Shown here piece after piece: positions 44,217 through 53,722 of a DNA stretch of 64,000 nt. The DNA is from Pseudomonadota bacterium (GTDB lineage: Bacteria; Pseudomonadota; Alphaproteobacteria; Reyranellales; Reyranellaceae). The position numbers and the translations under genes were made by a program. The notes under the pieces were generated by a model. That model worked only from the letters and a program-made list of their open reading frames with translations, was not told the origin of the DNA and made no database searches. Positions within the stretch are counted from its first letter, which is position 1. Every line of letters begins with the position of its first letter. The stretch spans positions 1-64,000 of the forward strand of contig JAFEFF010000198.1 of NCBI GenBank assembly GCA_018240745.1, written 5' to 3'.

Positions 44217-46505
44217 TTACCCCTTCAGCTTATCAATCGCCGCCAAAATACGCTCGGGCGTCGCCGGCGCGTCCAATCGCACGGCGGTCTTGCCGTCGCC
44301 GGTGGCGGCGATCGCGTCCTTGAGGGCGTTCCACACCGCCGTCGCGAGCAGCAGCGGCGGCTCGCCGACCGCCTTGGAGCGGAAGATGGTCGCCTCGGTG
44401 TTGGGCGCGTTGTCCAGCATCCTGACGTTGAAGATCGCGGGCGCGTCGCGGCTTCCCGGGATCTTGTAGGTCGAGGGCCCGACGGTGCGCAGGCGGCCCT
44501 CCTTGTCCCACCACAGCTCCTCGGAGGTGAGCCAGCCCTGGCCCTGCACGAATGCGCCCTCGATCTGGCCGAGATCGACCGCGGGATTGAGCGAGGTGCC
44601 GCAGTCCTGGACCAGATCGGCGCGCAGCACGCGGCTTTCGCCGGTCAGCGTGTCGATCGCCACTTCGGCGGCCGCCGCGCCGAACGAGAAGTAGAAGAAC
44701 GGACGGCCCTTCATCTTCACGCCGTCCCAATGGATCTTCGGCGTCTTGTAGTAGCCGGTCGAGGAGAGCGACACCCGGCCCAAGTAGCAGAGCTTGGCAA
44801 GCTCGTTGAAGCTGACGACCCGGTTGCTGCCCGGTTTGGCAATGCGCACGGTGTTGTCGGCGAACTCGATCTCGCTCTCTGCCGCGCCAAAGTGCTCGGC
44901 AGCGAAGGCGATCATGCGCTTCTTGATGGTGTTGGCCGCCTCGAAGGCCGCCCAGCCGTTGAGGTCTGATCCGGTCGATGCGGCGGTCGGCGAGGTATTG
45001 GGCACCTCGGCGGTCGAGGTCGCGCTCGGGCGGATGCGGCCGATATCGACCTTGAAGACCTCGGCCACGACCTGCGCCACCTTGATGAACAGCCCCTGCC
45101 CCATCTCGGTACCGCCGTGGTTCAGGCGGATCGACCCGTCGGAATAGACATGCACCAGCGCGCCCGCCTGGTTCATGTGCGGGATGTTGAAGGAGATGCC
45201 GAACTTCACGGGAAACAGGCCGAGCCCCCGCTTCAGGACCGGGCTCGTCTTGTTGAAAGCGTCGATCTCGGCGCGCCGGCGCGCCCAATCAGCCTCGTGC
45301 TTCACCGCGGCCCAGACCCGCGGCAGGAGGTTGCCCTCGACCTTCTGGCCGAACGGCGTCTCGTCGCCCTCGCCGTCGTAGAAGTTGAGCGTCCTCACCT
45401 CGACCGGATCGCGGCCGAGCCGGTGGGCAATTCGGTCGAGCGCATCCTCCATGACGACGACGCCCTGCGGGCCGCCGAAGCCGCGGAACGCGGTGTTCGA
45501 CTGCTTATGTGTCCTGCAGGCGTAGCCGACGGCGCGGAAATGCGGGATCCAGTAGGCGTTGTCGGTGTGGGTGAGCGCGCGGGCGACCACCCCGGGCGTG
45601 AGATCGAGGCTCCAGCCGGCATCCGCCGCCAGCATCGCGTCGAGCGCCAGCACGCGCCCCGCGCCGTCGAAGCCGACGGTGTAGCGATAGAGGAAGGGGT
45701 GGCGCTTGCCGGTCGCGACCATGTCGACCTCGCGCGGCAGGCGGAGCTTCACCGGCTTGCCGGTGTGGTTGGCTGCCAGCGCCGCCGCACCGGCGACCCA
45801 CGAGGCGTTGCTCTCCTTGCCGCCGAAACCGCCGCCCAGCCGCCGCACGACTGCGGTGATGCGGTTGAAGTCACAGCCCAGCAGGCGCGCGCAGATGTGC
45901 TGAACCTCGGTCGGATGCTGGGTCGAGGTGTGGACGACGATGTCGCCATCCTCGCCCGGCAACGCGAAGGCGATCTGGCCCTCGAGGTAGAAGTGCTCCT
46001 GCCCGCCGACGGTGAACTCGGCGCTGAGGCAATGAGGCGAGGACTTCAGCGCGGAATCGGGATCGCCGCGCAGCAGGGTCTGCGGCGCCTGGACATAGGC
46101 CTTGGCCGCCAGCGCCGATTCGATGTCGAGGATCGCGGGCTCGGCGTCGATCTCGATCGTCGCGCGGTCGGCGGCATGGCGTGCCGCATCGAGCGTCGCC
46201 GCCACCACCATCGCCAGCGGCTGGCCGGCATAGAAAACGCGGTCGGTCGCGAACAGCGGCTCGTCGCTGCCGACCGGCGCGACGTCGTTCTTGCCGGGAA
46301 TGTCGCGGGCATCGAGCACGGCGACCACGCCCGGTGACGGCGGCACCGCGACTTTCCTGAGGCGGCCGTGCGCGATCGGACTCAGGACAAGGGCGGCATG
46401 CAGCGTGCCGGCGGGCTCCGGCATGTCGTCGATGTACAGCGCCTGGCCGGTGACGTGCTTCAGCGCCGAATCGTGGCGCTGCGCGGTGTGGACGCCGCTC
46501 TTCAC
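44217..46505 (-). CDS. xdhB: Xanthine dehydrogenase, molybdopterin subunit
   Basis: A 762-aa large subunit. GTG 46505 overlaps the small-subunit stop (GTGA). Cofactor motifs are GGGFGGKE, the substrate region AFRGFGGPQG, HGGTEMGQGL and the base VGEPPLLLA carrying the catalytic Glu near the end. It hydroxylates hypoxanthine/xanthine to urate. It pairs with XdhA as an (alpha-beta) dimer; the XdhC maturation factor is not in the window. Confidence 0.94.
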   Translation of the reverse strand: MKSGVHTAQRHDSALKHVTGQALYIDDMPEPAGTLHAALVLSPIAHGRLRKVAVPPSPGVVAVLDARDIPGKNDVAPVGSDEPLFATDRVFYAGQPLAMVVAATLDAARHAADRATIEIDAEPAILDIESALAAKAYVQAPQTLLRGDPDSALKSSPHCLSAEFTVGGQEHFYLEGQIAFALPGEDGDIVVHTSTQHPTEVQHICARLLGCDFNRITAVVRRLGGGFGGKESNASWVAGAAALAANHTGKPVKLRLPREVDMVATGKRHPFLYRYTVGFDGAGRVLALDAMLAADAGWSLDLTPGVVARALTHTDNAYWIPHFRAVGYACRTHKQSNTAFRGFGGPQGVVVMEDALDRIAHRLGRDPVEVRTLNFYDGEGDETPFGQKVEGNLLPRVWAAVKHEADWARRRAEIDAFNKTSPVLKRGLGLFPVKFGISFNIPHMNQAGALVHVYSDGSIRLNHGGTEMGQGLFIKVAQVVAEVFKVDIGRIRPSATSTAEVPNTSPTAASTGSDLNGWAAFEAANTIKKRMIAFAAEHFGAAESEIEFADNTVRIAKPGSNRVVSFNELAKLCYLGRVSLSSTGYYKTPKIHWDGVKMKGRPFFYFSFGAAAAEVAIDTLTGESRVLRADLVQDCGTSLNPAVDLGQIEGAFVQGQGWLTSEELWWDKEGRLRTVGPSTYKIPGSRDAPAIFNVRMLDNAPNTEATIFRSKAVGEPPLLLATAVWNALKDAIAATGDGKTAVRLDAPATPERILAAIDKLKG

Positions 46506-47884
46506 AGTGCCTCGACCTCGACGGGGCGCCGAGGCTCGGCGAGACGCAGCTCCAGTCGGCGCAGCAGGTTGGCCGCGACGCGCAGGCGATAGGCGGCCGT
46601 GCCGCGCCAGTCGTCGAGCGGCTGGAAGTCCTGCGCCAACGCCGCACGCGCGGCATCGAAGCCGTCTTTCAGCAGCGCCGCCTCGGCATGACTGGCGCGC
46701 TTGGGCGTCGCGGCCATGCCGCCGAAAGCGAGCCGCGCGTCCTCGATCCGGCCGTTCTCGATCCGGATGCGGTAGGCGCCGGCGACCGCGGAGATGTCCT
46801 GGTCGCGCCGCTTGCTCACCTTGTCGCAATGGAAGCTCTCGCCCGCCCGCAGGCGCGGCAAGGTGAAACTCTGGATCACCTCGTCGGCAGCGAGCGCGGT
46901 CTCGCGGTAGCCGACGAAGAACCGATCGAGCGGCACCTCGCGCGCACCGCGCCGAGAGACGAGCGCTACCTTGCCGTCGAGCGCCAGCAGCACCGGCGGC
47001 ATGTCGCCGATCGGCGAGGCGTTGCCGAGGTTGCCGCCGATCGTGCCCATGGTGCGGATCTGCCGCGAGCCGAGCCGAGCGAGATACGTCCGCAGCGCCG
47101 GGAAGGCCTCGACGAGAATCGGCCAGGCGCAGGCGTAGCTGACAGCCGCGCCGAAGGTGAGATGCCTGTCGCCGGCATGGACGACATTCAGCTCCGGCAC
47201 ATGCGAGACATGGATCGCCGCCGGGGGCGGTGTGCGAGAACGGCTGGCCAGCAGGCCGAGGTCGGTACCGCCGGCCAGCAGCAGCGCCTCGGGATACCGG
47301 GCACGCAGGGCCACGAGCTCGTCGAGCGAGCGCGGCGCGAAGAAGGTCCCGTCGAACGCAGGCGATGCCGTGCGTGCGGCCGGCGGTGCGGCGGGCTCGG
47401 TCGCGAAGCCGGTCATCTTCTTCATCGCATCGACGATCGGCCGGTAGCCGGTGCAGCGGCAGAGATTGCCGGCCAGCGCATCGTGGATGGTCTCGAGCGC
47501 GGGCGGCTCGCCGCCCGCGGCGAAGGCATAGGCCGTCATGACGAAGCCCGGTGTGCAGAAGCCGCACTGGGTGGCATCCGACTCGGCAAACACGCGTTGC
47601 ACAGGATGCGGCGTGCCGTCCTTGCCGAGCAGGCCCTCGATCGTGCGGATCGACTGCCCGTCCATCTGGCCGAGCATGGCGATGCAGGAATTCATCGCTT
47701 CGTGTTGGCCGTCGGCGCGCTCCAGCACCACGGTGCAGGCGCCGCAATCGCCCTCGGCGCAGCCTTCCTTGGTCCCCTTGAGGCCGCGATGGTCGCGCAG
47801 CCAGTCGAGCAGCGTGGTCATCGGCGACAATCCGCCGACATCGACCGGCTGGCCGTTGAGCGTGAAACGGATGGTGTCCGCCAT
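46502..47884 (-). CDS. xdhA: Xanthine dehydrogenase, FeS/FAD subunit
   Basis: The 460-aa subunit has a plant-ferredoxin-type 2Fe-2S site (GCAEGDCGACTVV), a second 2Fe-2S pair (CGFCTPGF and CRCTGY) and an FAD domain with LAGGTDLGLLAS and GTIGGNLGNASP. It passes electrons from molybdopterin to NAD+. ATG 47884 opens on MADTIRFTLNGQ, typical. The deacetylase genes diverge 76 bp away, tying both to purine catabolism. Confidence 0.94.
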   Translation of the reverse strand: MADTIRFTLNGQPVDVGGLSPMTTLLDWLRDHRGLKGTKEGCAEGDCGACTVVLERADGQHEAMNSCIAMLGQMDGQSIRTIEGLLGKDGTPHPVQRVFAESDATQCGFCTPGFVMTAYAFAAGGEPPALETIHDALAGNLCRCTGYRPIVDAMKKMTGFATEPAAPPAARTASPAFDGTFFAPRSLDELVALRARYPEALLLAGGTDLGLLASRSRTPPPAAIHVSHVPELNVVHAGDRHLTFGAAVSYACAWPILVEAFPALRTYLARLGSRQIRTMGTIGGNLGNASPIGDMPPVLLALDGKVALVSRRGAREVPLDRFFVGYRETALAADEVIQSFTLPRLRAGESFHCDKVSKRRDQDISAVAGAYRIRIENGRIEDARLAFGGMAATPKRASHAEAALLKDGFDAARAALAQDFQPLDDWRGTAAYRLRVAANLLRRLELRLAEPRRPVEVEAL

Positions 47885-47960
47885 GCGGCTAAACATGCCC
47901 GCTGTTGCGCCCCCGTCAACCGCATGATGCACTCGCCGCCCCAAAGGAGAAGGACCAGGC

Positions 47961-48860
47961 ATGGACCCCTATCGGTTCGGCTATTCCCCCATCATCGAAC
48001 GGCCCAAGCTCGGCTGGCCCAAGGGCGCGCGAGTCGCCGTCTGGGTGTGCCCCAACATCGAGCACTACGAGTACCTCCCGGCCGAGGTGCGCATCCGCAA
48101 TCCGTGGCCACGCATGCCGCATCCCGACGTGCTGGGCTATGGCGGCCGCGACTACGGCAACCGGGTCGGCCTGTGGCGCATGTTCGAGGTGCTCGACAAG
48201 CACTCGATCCGCTGCACGGTCTCGCTGTCGATGTCGGTGATCGAGATGTATCCCGAGATCCTCGAGGCGATGGAGGCGCGGCGCTGGGAGTACATGAGCC
48301 ACGGCTACTTCAACACGCGCTACCACTGGGGCTACGCGCCCGAGGAGGAGCGCGACGTGATCGAGCACAGCAAGGCGACACACCTGCGGCTGACCGGCCG
48401 CAAGCTGCGTGGCTGGTTCTCGCCGGCGGTGTCCAACACGCTGAACACGCCCGACATCGTCAAGGAGGCGGGGCTCGAATATTTCTGCGACTTCTACCAC
48501 GACGACCAGCCGACGCCCGTCGCGACCAGGCACGGGCCGTTGATCCACGTGCCCTACTCGATGGACCTCAACGACGCGATGATCTACCGCCAGCCGGTCG
48601 AGGCCGAGGAATTCGCGCAGATGATCGTCGACCACTTCGATACGGTCTATCGCGAGGGCGCCGAGAACGGCCGCGTCATGTGCATCGCGCTGCATCCCTA
48701 CATGATGGGCGCGCCGCATCGGCTGAAGTACCTCGACCGGGCGCTCGCCTACATCCGCAGGCACAAGGATGCGTGGATCTGCACTGCCGAGGAGATCCTC
48801 GACTGGTATGTCGAGAACGGCCTCGAGCCCTACCAGCAGCATCTCGGCAAGGAGGCGTGA
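47961..48860 (+). CDS. PuuE-like polysaccharide-deacetylase-fold protein, copy 1
   Basis: A 299-aa NodB-fold protein. KGARVAVWVCPNIEHYEY, YMSHGYFNTRYHW, LRGWFSPAVSNTLNTPD and ALHPYMMGAPHR match cofactor-independent allantoinase (PuuE-type) proteins rather than chitin deacetylases. Its position beside xdhAB supports ureide breakdown. No signal peptide, so cytoplasmic. It runs 1 bp into the next homologous gene. Confidence 0.8.
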   Translation: MDPYRFGYSPIIERPKLGWPKGARVAVWVCPNIEHYEYLPAEVRIRNPWPRMPHPDVLGYGGRDYGNRVGLWRMFEVLDKHSIRCTVSLSMSVIEMYPEILEAMEARRWEYMSHGYFNTRYHWGYAPEEERDVIEHSKATHLRLTGRKLRGWFSPAVSNTLNTPDIVKEAGLEYFCDFYHDDQPTPVATRHGPLIHVPYSMDLNDAMIYRQPVEAEEFAQMIVDHFDTVYREGAENGRVMCIALHPYMMGAPHRLKYLDRALAYIRRHKDAWICTAEEILDWYVENGLEPYQQHLGKEA

Positions 48861-48861
48861 G

Positions 48862-49785
48862 ATGATCGTCGCCCCCAAGGTCCCGAAGAACCCGCCGCCG
48901 CTCGAGCCCGGCATGGACAATCCATGGTACGACTATTCGCCGTTCCCGGCCCGGCCGAAGCTCGCCTGGCCGCGGAACGCGCGCGTGGCGTTCTGCGTCG
49001 TGCTGATGCTCGAATATTACGAATTGCAGCCGCCCGAGGGCGCCGTGAGGGACAGCCGCTTCGTCGGCGAGTTCGGTAACTACAGCCCCGACTACCGCAC
49101 CTGGACGCAACGCGAGTATGGCAACCGCACCGGCATCTTCCGCGTGCTCGACGTGCTCGATCGCTACCAGATCCGCGCCGGCGTCGCGGTCAGCGCGATG
49201 GCAGCGGAGCGCTATCCCTTCCTGATCGAGCAGTTCAAGAAGCGGAAGTACGAGTTCATCGGCCACGGCACCTCGGGCAACCGGATGATCTCGTCGAAGA
49301 TGAGCGAGGTCGAGGAAAAGGCCGAGATCGCCGGCTCCATCGCCGCGATCGAGAAGGCGGCCGGCGTGAAGCCGAGGGGCTGGCTCGGCCAGGAATATGG
49401 CGAGAGCCAGCGCACGCCGCAGCTCCTCGCCGATGCCGGCCTCGACTACGTGCTCGACTGGCCCAACGACGACCAGCCCTATCCGATGAAGGTCGGCAGG
49501 AAATTCGTGTCGATGCCCAACCAGCCGGAATGGGACGACGTCCAGCAGCTCTGGCTGCGCCGCATCGCGACCCCGCGCTATCCCGACCTGGTAGGCGATG
49601 CCTTCGAGCTGCTGCACCAGGAAGGCGGCCAGGTGTTCAGCCTGTCGGTGCATCCATGGCTGATGGGCATGGCGCACCGCATCAAGTATCTCGACGAGGC
49701 GCTGCGCCGGATCGAGCGCTTCGGCAACATCTGGCAGGCGACGCCGGGCGAGATCGCCCAGCACTACATGACGACGATGATGTAG
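48862..49785 (+). CDS. PuuE-like polysaccharide-deacetylase-fold protein, copy 2
   Basis: A 307-aa paralogue beginning 1 bp after copy 1. RNARVAFCVVLMLEYYEL, FIGHGTSGNRMIS, RGWLGQEYGESQRTP and SVHPWLMGMAHR parallel the motifs of copy 1. Two related enzymes side by side suggest different ureide substrates or a heteromer. No signal peptide. Ends before a palindromic repeat. Confidence 0.8.
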   Translation: MIVAPKVPKNPPPLEPGMDNPWYDYSPFPARPKLAWPRNARVAFCVVLMLEYYELQPPEGAVRDSRFVGEFGNYSPDYRTWTQREYGNRTGIFRVLDVLDRYQIRAGVAVSAMAAERYPFLIEQFKKRKYEFIGHGTSGNRMISSKMSEVEEKAEIAGSIAAIEKAAGVKPRGWLGQEYGESQRTPQLLADAGLDYVLDWPNDDQPYPMKVGRKFVSMPNQPEWDDVQQLWLRRIATPRYPDLVGDAFELLHQEGGQVFSLSVHPWLMGMAHRIKYLDEALRRIERFGNIWQATPGEIAQHYMTTMM

Positions 49786-49812
49786 CAGCCGCCGTATGCG
49801 TCATGGTCTTCC

Positions 49813-49864
49813 GGACCGCGGACCTCCAGGCCCGCTCTGATGCGGACCTAGAGGTCCGCGGTCC
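49813..49864. repeat. Inverted repeat between convergent genes
   Basis: GGACCGCGGACCTC (49813-49826) and GAGGTCCGCGGTCC (49851-49864) form perfect 14-bp arms. It lies between the end of the second deacetylase and the end of the M14 peptidase gene. Related in sequence to the element at 40609. Acts probably as a bidirectional terminator. Confidence 0.7.
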
Positions 49865-49872
49865 GCATGAGC

Positions 49873-51462
49873 TCAGGGCCTCAGCGTCAGGTCCGAGGCG
49901 TCCATCAGGCGGTAGACCGGCGCCTCGATCTCCTCGGTCGACATCGGGATCACGCCGACGCCGACATAGCTGCCGGGTGAATCGGGCTCGAGCGCCGCGG
50001 CGGCGATGCCGGCGGCGGGCTGGTCCATCGGCACGAACAGGGTGCCGGCCGGGACGTCCATCGTCTTCTTCTCGATCGTCACCCGCACCGACTGATCGGG
50101 ATTGATTGCCTCGCGTCGCTTGCGGCTGCCGGTCCAGGTGACACGGTAGGCCTCGACATCTTGAGGACTGCCGGTCGCCACTTCACGCACCCTGACGTCG
50201 TTGAGGCCGAGGCGCTCGGCGACGTCGGCGCCGGCGCGCAGCACGAGATAGCCGGCCGGCCGCGGCCGCACATCGACCGGACGGATGTCGCGGCTGTCGA
50301 TCAGGCGCACCGGGGTCGGCATGGGCGCACCGCTTTCGGCATTGATCAGCGGCAGGTCGACCTCGCGTTCGCCCTCGGCATGCGAAACGATGAGGTCGGA
50401 GCGGTCGGCAGCGACGGCGGCGCGCGCCGCCGCCAGCCGCTTCATCAGTCCGGCAGGATCGGCCGCGCTCACCTCGAGCACCGCCTTGGCCAGCAGGAAG
50501 TGCGTCGAGACGCGGCGCTGGTAGCCCTCCAGGCCGATGCCGGCGCCGCGTGTCTCGATCAAATAGGAGACCGCGCCGCGCAGGCCGAAGGTGTTGCGCG
50601 CGATGCCGGGTGCCGTGCCGCCGAGCGACACCCGCTTGTCGGCCGGCGTCGGATCGGTGGTGACGTAGTCGAAGCTCGACAGGCCCTGCCGGTGGATCGC
50701 AGCCTCGAGCGCGGGCCGATAGAGATTGCGGGCGATGTCGGACAGCGGCTTCGGGATCGAGGGATTGGTCGCCTCCAGGATCATCACGTCGGAAGCCTGC
50801 AGGCCGTTGAACTTCTCGACCCAGCGCCAGGCGACGCTGAATTCGTGATGGTCGAAGACCACGTCCGGCGGCAGCGCCTTCATCGCCGCATGCAACGCGC
50901 GCACCTCGGGCTGGCTGAGCAGCAGGTGATCGCGGTTGCTGTCGGCACCCGAGGCCAGCACGCGCTTGTCGTTGGCGGCGCCGTCGACATTGGCGCGCGG
51001 CACGATCACGACGGTGATCTTCGACAGCAACGACGCGAGCTCTCCCTTGGCCAAGGTCGAGGCCAGCGCCAGCATCGCCTCGCCGCCGGCCGGTTCGTTG
51101 CCGTGCTGCTGGCCAATCAGCCAGATCACCGGCCGATTGAGCGCCCGGATAGCCGCCGGATCGTCGAACCCCTCGGCCGTGAGATAGACCGCCGGGATGT
51201 CGCGGCCCTGGGTCGACCGGCCGAGGCTCGCGACCTTGGCCTTGCTCGAGTCGTGCGTGAGCGCGGCCAGGAACTGCTGCATCGCGTCCTGGCTGGTGAG
51301 CGACGGCTCGGCCGTCCGAAAGGCGGGGCTATCGAGCTTCATGCCGGCAATCGCCGGATAGTGTGCCAGTACGGCAGCGCTCTGGCGATGCGGCGTTGGC
51401 TGTGCGCTGGCGTCGCACGGCAGCAGCAGGAGCAGGCCGAGCAGCAGCGCGAGGCCGCGCAT
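49873..51462 (-). CDS. Exported M14-family zinc carboxypeptidase
   Basis: A 529-aa protein with signal peptide (MRGLALLLGLLLLLPCDASA). Zinc ligands H120 and E123 (QQHGNEPAG) and H205/H206 (FDHHEF), NRDH near 176-179, and catalytic E303 (LIETRG) fit M14 peptidases. C-terminal 200 residues are beta-rich and unassigned. It follows the dioxygenase by 4 bp. Substrate may be peptide or amide; located in the periplasm. Confidence 0.85.
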   Translation of the reverse strand: MRGLALLLGLLLLLPCDASAQPTPHRQSAAVLAHYPAIAGMKLDSPAFRTAEPSLTSQDAMQQFLAALTHDSSKAKVASLGRSTQGRDIPAVYLTAEGFDDPAAIRALNRPVIWLIGQQHGNEPAGGEAMLALASTLAKGELASLLSKITVVIVPRANVDGAANDKRVLASGADSNRDHLLLSQPEVRALHAAMKALPPDVVFDHHEFSVAWRWVEKFNGLQASDVMILEATNPSIPKPLSDIARNLYRPALEAAIHRQGLSSFDYVTTDPTPADKRVSLGGTAPGIARNTFGLRGAVSYLIETRGAGIGLEGYQRRVSTHFLLAKAVLEVSAADPAGLMKRLAAARAAVAADRSDLIVSHAEGEREVDLPLINAESGAPMPTPVRLIDSRDIRPVDVRPRPAGYLVLRAGADVAERLGLNDVRVREVATGSPQDVEAYRVTWTGSRKRREAINPDQSVRVTIEKKTMDVPAGTLFVPMDQPAAGIAAAALEPDSPGSYVGVGVIPMSTEEIEAPVYRLMDASDLTLRP

Positions 51463-51466
51463 GGGT

Positions 51467-52297
51467 CTACTCCGCCGCGGTCTTGAACCCCTGGTCCTGC
51501 CGCAGGCGGAACAGGCGCACCGCGTCGGCATGGGCCGCCTGTGCCTCGGGCGACATCGGCGTCCCGAGCCGCGTCTCGGGCAGGAAGTGGCCGTAGCGGT
51601 CCTGGCCGCGAACCAGCAAGGCGCTCGGCTTCACCGGCCCGAGCGGCCTCACGTGCGCGGGGATGAAGCTGATGCCCAGCCCCATGCGGCGGTCGTCGCT
51701 GTCATTGCCCGGCGAGCAATGGACCAGCGCGGTGTGATGCAGCGACATCTGCCCGGCCACGAGCGGCATCGATACGCCGGTCTCGTGGTCGAAGCGGTCG
51801 CTGATCCCCTGCCCGCGCTTGATCATGTTGTCGGCCGACGGCTTGTCGTCGTGCTCGATCATCGGCAGGCGGTGCGTACCCGACACCACTCGCATGCAGC
51901 CCGCCTTCTCCGACGCCTCCGAGAGCGCCACCCAGGCCGTCACGTGTTCCAGCGGATCGAGGAAGAAGTAGGCGCCGTCCTGATGCCAGCGCACATGCGC
52001 GCCGGTATGCGGCTCCTTGATCCACATCGTCGAGTGGTAGACGAGGATGTCCGGGCCGATCACGTCCTCGACCGCGTCGAGCACTTTCGTATGGTGAACC
52101 AGCGCGTCGGCCCAGGCATAGAGCAGGTACGACTTGCTCTTCTCGGGGAAGTCGAGCGGATGGCCCTGTTTGGCCTCCCATGACTCGAGGTCCGCGCGGA
52201 TCCAGCGCACCTCTTCCCGTGTCAGCACCGATGCGGGGTAAGTGAAACCGTCGCGCTCGTACTGATCGACCTGGGCCCGCGTCAGAATCGTCGGCAT
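51467..52297 (-). CDS. Phytanoyl-CoA dioxygenase (PhyH) family protein
   Basis: A 276-aa Fe(II)/2-oxoglutarate oxygenase. H105 and D107 (WHQDGAYF), distal H193 (ALVHCSPGN) and a following Arg (DDRRMGLG) supply the iron and 2-oxoglutarate sites. No signal peptide. Substrate unknown; family members hydroxylate acyl-CoAs or small natural products. It diverges from the ABC binding protein with 59 bp between. Confidence 0.85.
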   Translation of the reverse strand: MPTILTRAQVDQYERDGFTYPASVLTREEVRWIRADLESWEAKQGHPLDFPEKSKSYLLYAWADALVHHTKVLDAVEDVIGPDILVYHSTMWIKEPHTGAHVRWHQDGAYFFLDPLEHVTAWVALSEASEKAGCMRVVSGTHRLPMIEHDDKPSADNMIKRGQGISDRFDHETGVSMPLVAGQMSLHHTALVHCSPGNDSDDRRMGLGISFIPAHVRPLGPVKPSALLVRGQDRYGHFLPETRLGTPMSPEAQAAHADAVRLFRLRQDQGFKTAAE

Positions 52298-52356
52298 GGT
52301 TGTTCCTCTGCAGCCGCTATCGTAGCGTCGTGACGACCGATCAGGGAGACAGATGA

Positions 52357-53586
52357 ATGGCCACGGACAAGAAATTGCCGGTTTCGCGGCGTGGATTTAT
52401 CGCCGGCGCGGGAACGCTGGCGGCCGGAACGATGGGCTTCCCGCTGATCGGTGGCGCGCAACCGGCGGCGGTGAAGGTCGGTATCATCCATCCCGTGACC
52501 GGCTTCGTCGCCTATGCCGGCAGCCAGGGCCGGTTCGGCGCGACCCTGGCGGTCGATGACGTGAACAAGGCAGGCGGCATCAAGTCGATGGGCGGCGCCA
52601 AGCTCGAGCCGCTGCTGGGCGACAGCCAGTCCAAGGTCGAGGTCGGCGTGGCCGAGGTCGAGAAGATGAACGAGCAGGGCGTGGCGGCCTATATCGGCTG
52701 CTATCAGAGCCCGGTCGGCATCGCCGCCAGCCAGGCCGCCGCCAAGTACAACACGCCGTTCCTGATCGACGTCGGCGCCTCCGACCTGCTGGTGACGCGC
52801 GGCCTCAAGAACGTCTTCCGCATCAAGCCGGGCTTCGGCGCGTGCGTCGACCAGGGCATCTCGCTGCTGGGCGACCTCAACAAGAAGGCCAATGGCGTGG
52901 CCAAGAGCGCGGTGATCGTCCACGAGTCGGGCGAGTTCGGCACCGGCACCGCCAAGCTGCTGGCGAGCAAGCTGCCGTCGATCGGCATCCAGGTGAAGGA
53001 AGTGATCGGCCACGACAACCCGACGCGCAACTTCGACAACATCGCGCTGCGCATCCGCTCGGCCGCGCCGGACATCGTCATGATGTCGAACTATCAGAAC
53101 GAGTACGTGCTGCTGGCCCGCACGCTCTACCAGCAGAAAGTCAACCTGGCGGCGATGTATTCGATCCTGGGCGGCGGCTTCAACTACAAGTTCGCCAAGG
53201 AGCAGCCGGACGTCTCGCAGTACATGATCGACGTCAACCACTGGTACAACCCGAAATCCGAGAAGGCGCTGGCGCTGAAGAAGCGCGTCGAGGCGGCCGG
53301 CAAGGAATTCACCTTCGAGGTCTACCTGGCCTACACCGTCGTCGACCTGCTGGCCGACGCGCTGGAGCATGCGGGCTCGGCCGACAAGGAGAAGCTGACC
53401 GCAGCGCTCGACGCCTCGACCTTCAAGGCCGAGCTGATGCCCTACGGCCCGACCAAGTTCGTCAACGGCCAGAACGAGGGCGGCCGCGCCGAGGTGATGC
53501 AGGCGATCAAGGGCGACATCAAGGTGATCGCGCCCGAGCAGTTCGCCGAGATGCCGCCGGTCTTCCCGAAGCCGAAGTTCACCTAG
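52357..53586 (+). CDS. Liv-type ABC transporter substrate-binding protein
   Basis: A 409-aa periplasmic protein. The twin-arginine-like SRRGFIAGAGTLAAG precedes VKVGIIHPVTGFVAYAGSQG, typical of LivJ/amide-type receptors. AGSQGRFGATLAVDDVN and YEVYLAYTVVDLL fragments fit. Shine-Dalgarno AGGGAGA stands before ATG 52357. It is the first gene of a complete branched-chain-type ABC cassette. Ligand (amino acid, amide or aromatic acid) is unknown. Confidence 0.92.
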   Translation: MATDKKLPVSRRGFIAGAGTLAAGTMGFPLIGGAQPAAVKVGIIHPVTGFVAYAGSQGRFGATLAVDDVNKAGGIKSMGGAKLEPLLGDSQSKVEVGVAEVEKMNEQGVAAYIGCYQSPVGIAASQAAAKYNTPFLIDVGASDLLVTRGLKNVFRIKPGFGACVDQGISLLGDLNKKANGVAKSAVIVHESGEFGTGTAKLLASKLPSIGIQVKEVIGHDNPTRNFDNIALRIRSAAPDIVMMSNYQNEYVLLARTLYQQKVNLAAMYSILGGGFNYKFAKEQPDVSQYMIDVNHWYNPKSEKALALKKRVEAAGKEFTFEVYLAYTVVDLLADALEHAGSADKEKLTAALDASTFKAELMPYGPTKFVNGQNEGGRAEVMQAIKGDIKVIAPEQFAEMPPVFPKPKFT

Positions 53587-53609
53587 GACGTAGTGAGTTG
53601 AAGCCCCTC

Positions 53610-53719
53610 CGTCGTCCCGAGCGAAGCGAAGCGAAGTCGAGGGACCTCTTTTGAGGATGCATCCGGGAAAGAGGTCCCGCCGCTTCGCCTCGTTGCGCTC
53701 GGCTCCGGTCGGGACGACG
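53610..53719. repeat. Hairpin element between binding protein and permease
   Basis: CGTCGTCCCGA (53610-53620) and TCGGGACGACG (53709-53719) form long-range arms, with an inner pair GGGACCTCTTTT / AAAGAGGTCCC. It sits within the transporter operon, 3 bp before the livH-type start. It may slow polymerase or protect the upstream mRNA. Confidence 0.65.
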
Positions 53720-53722
53720 TAG

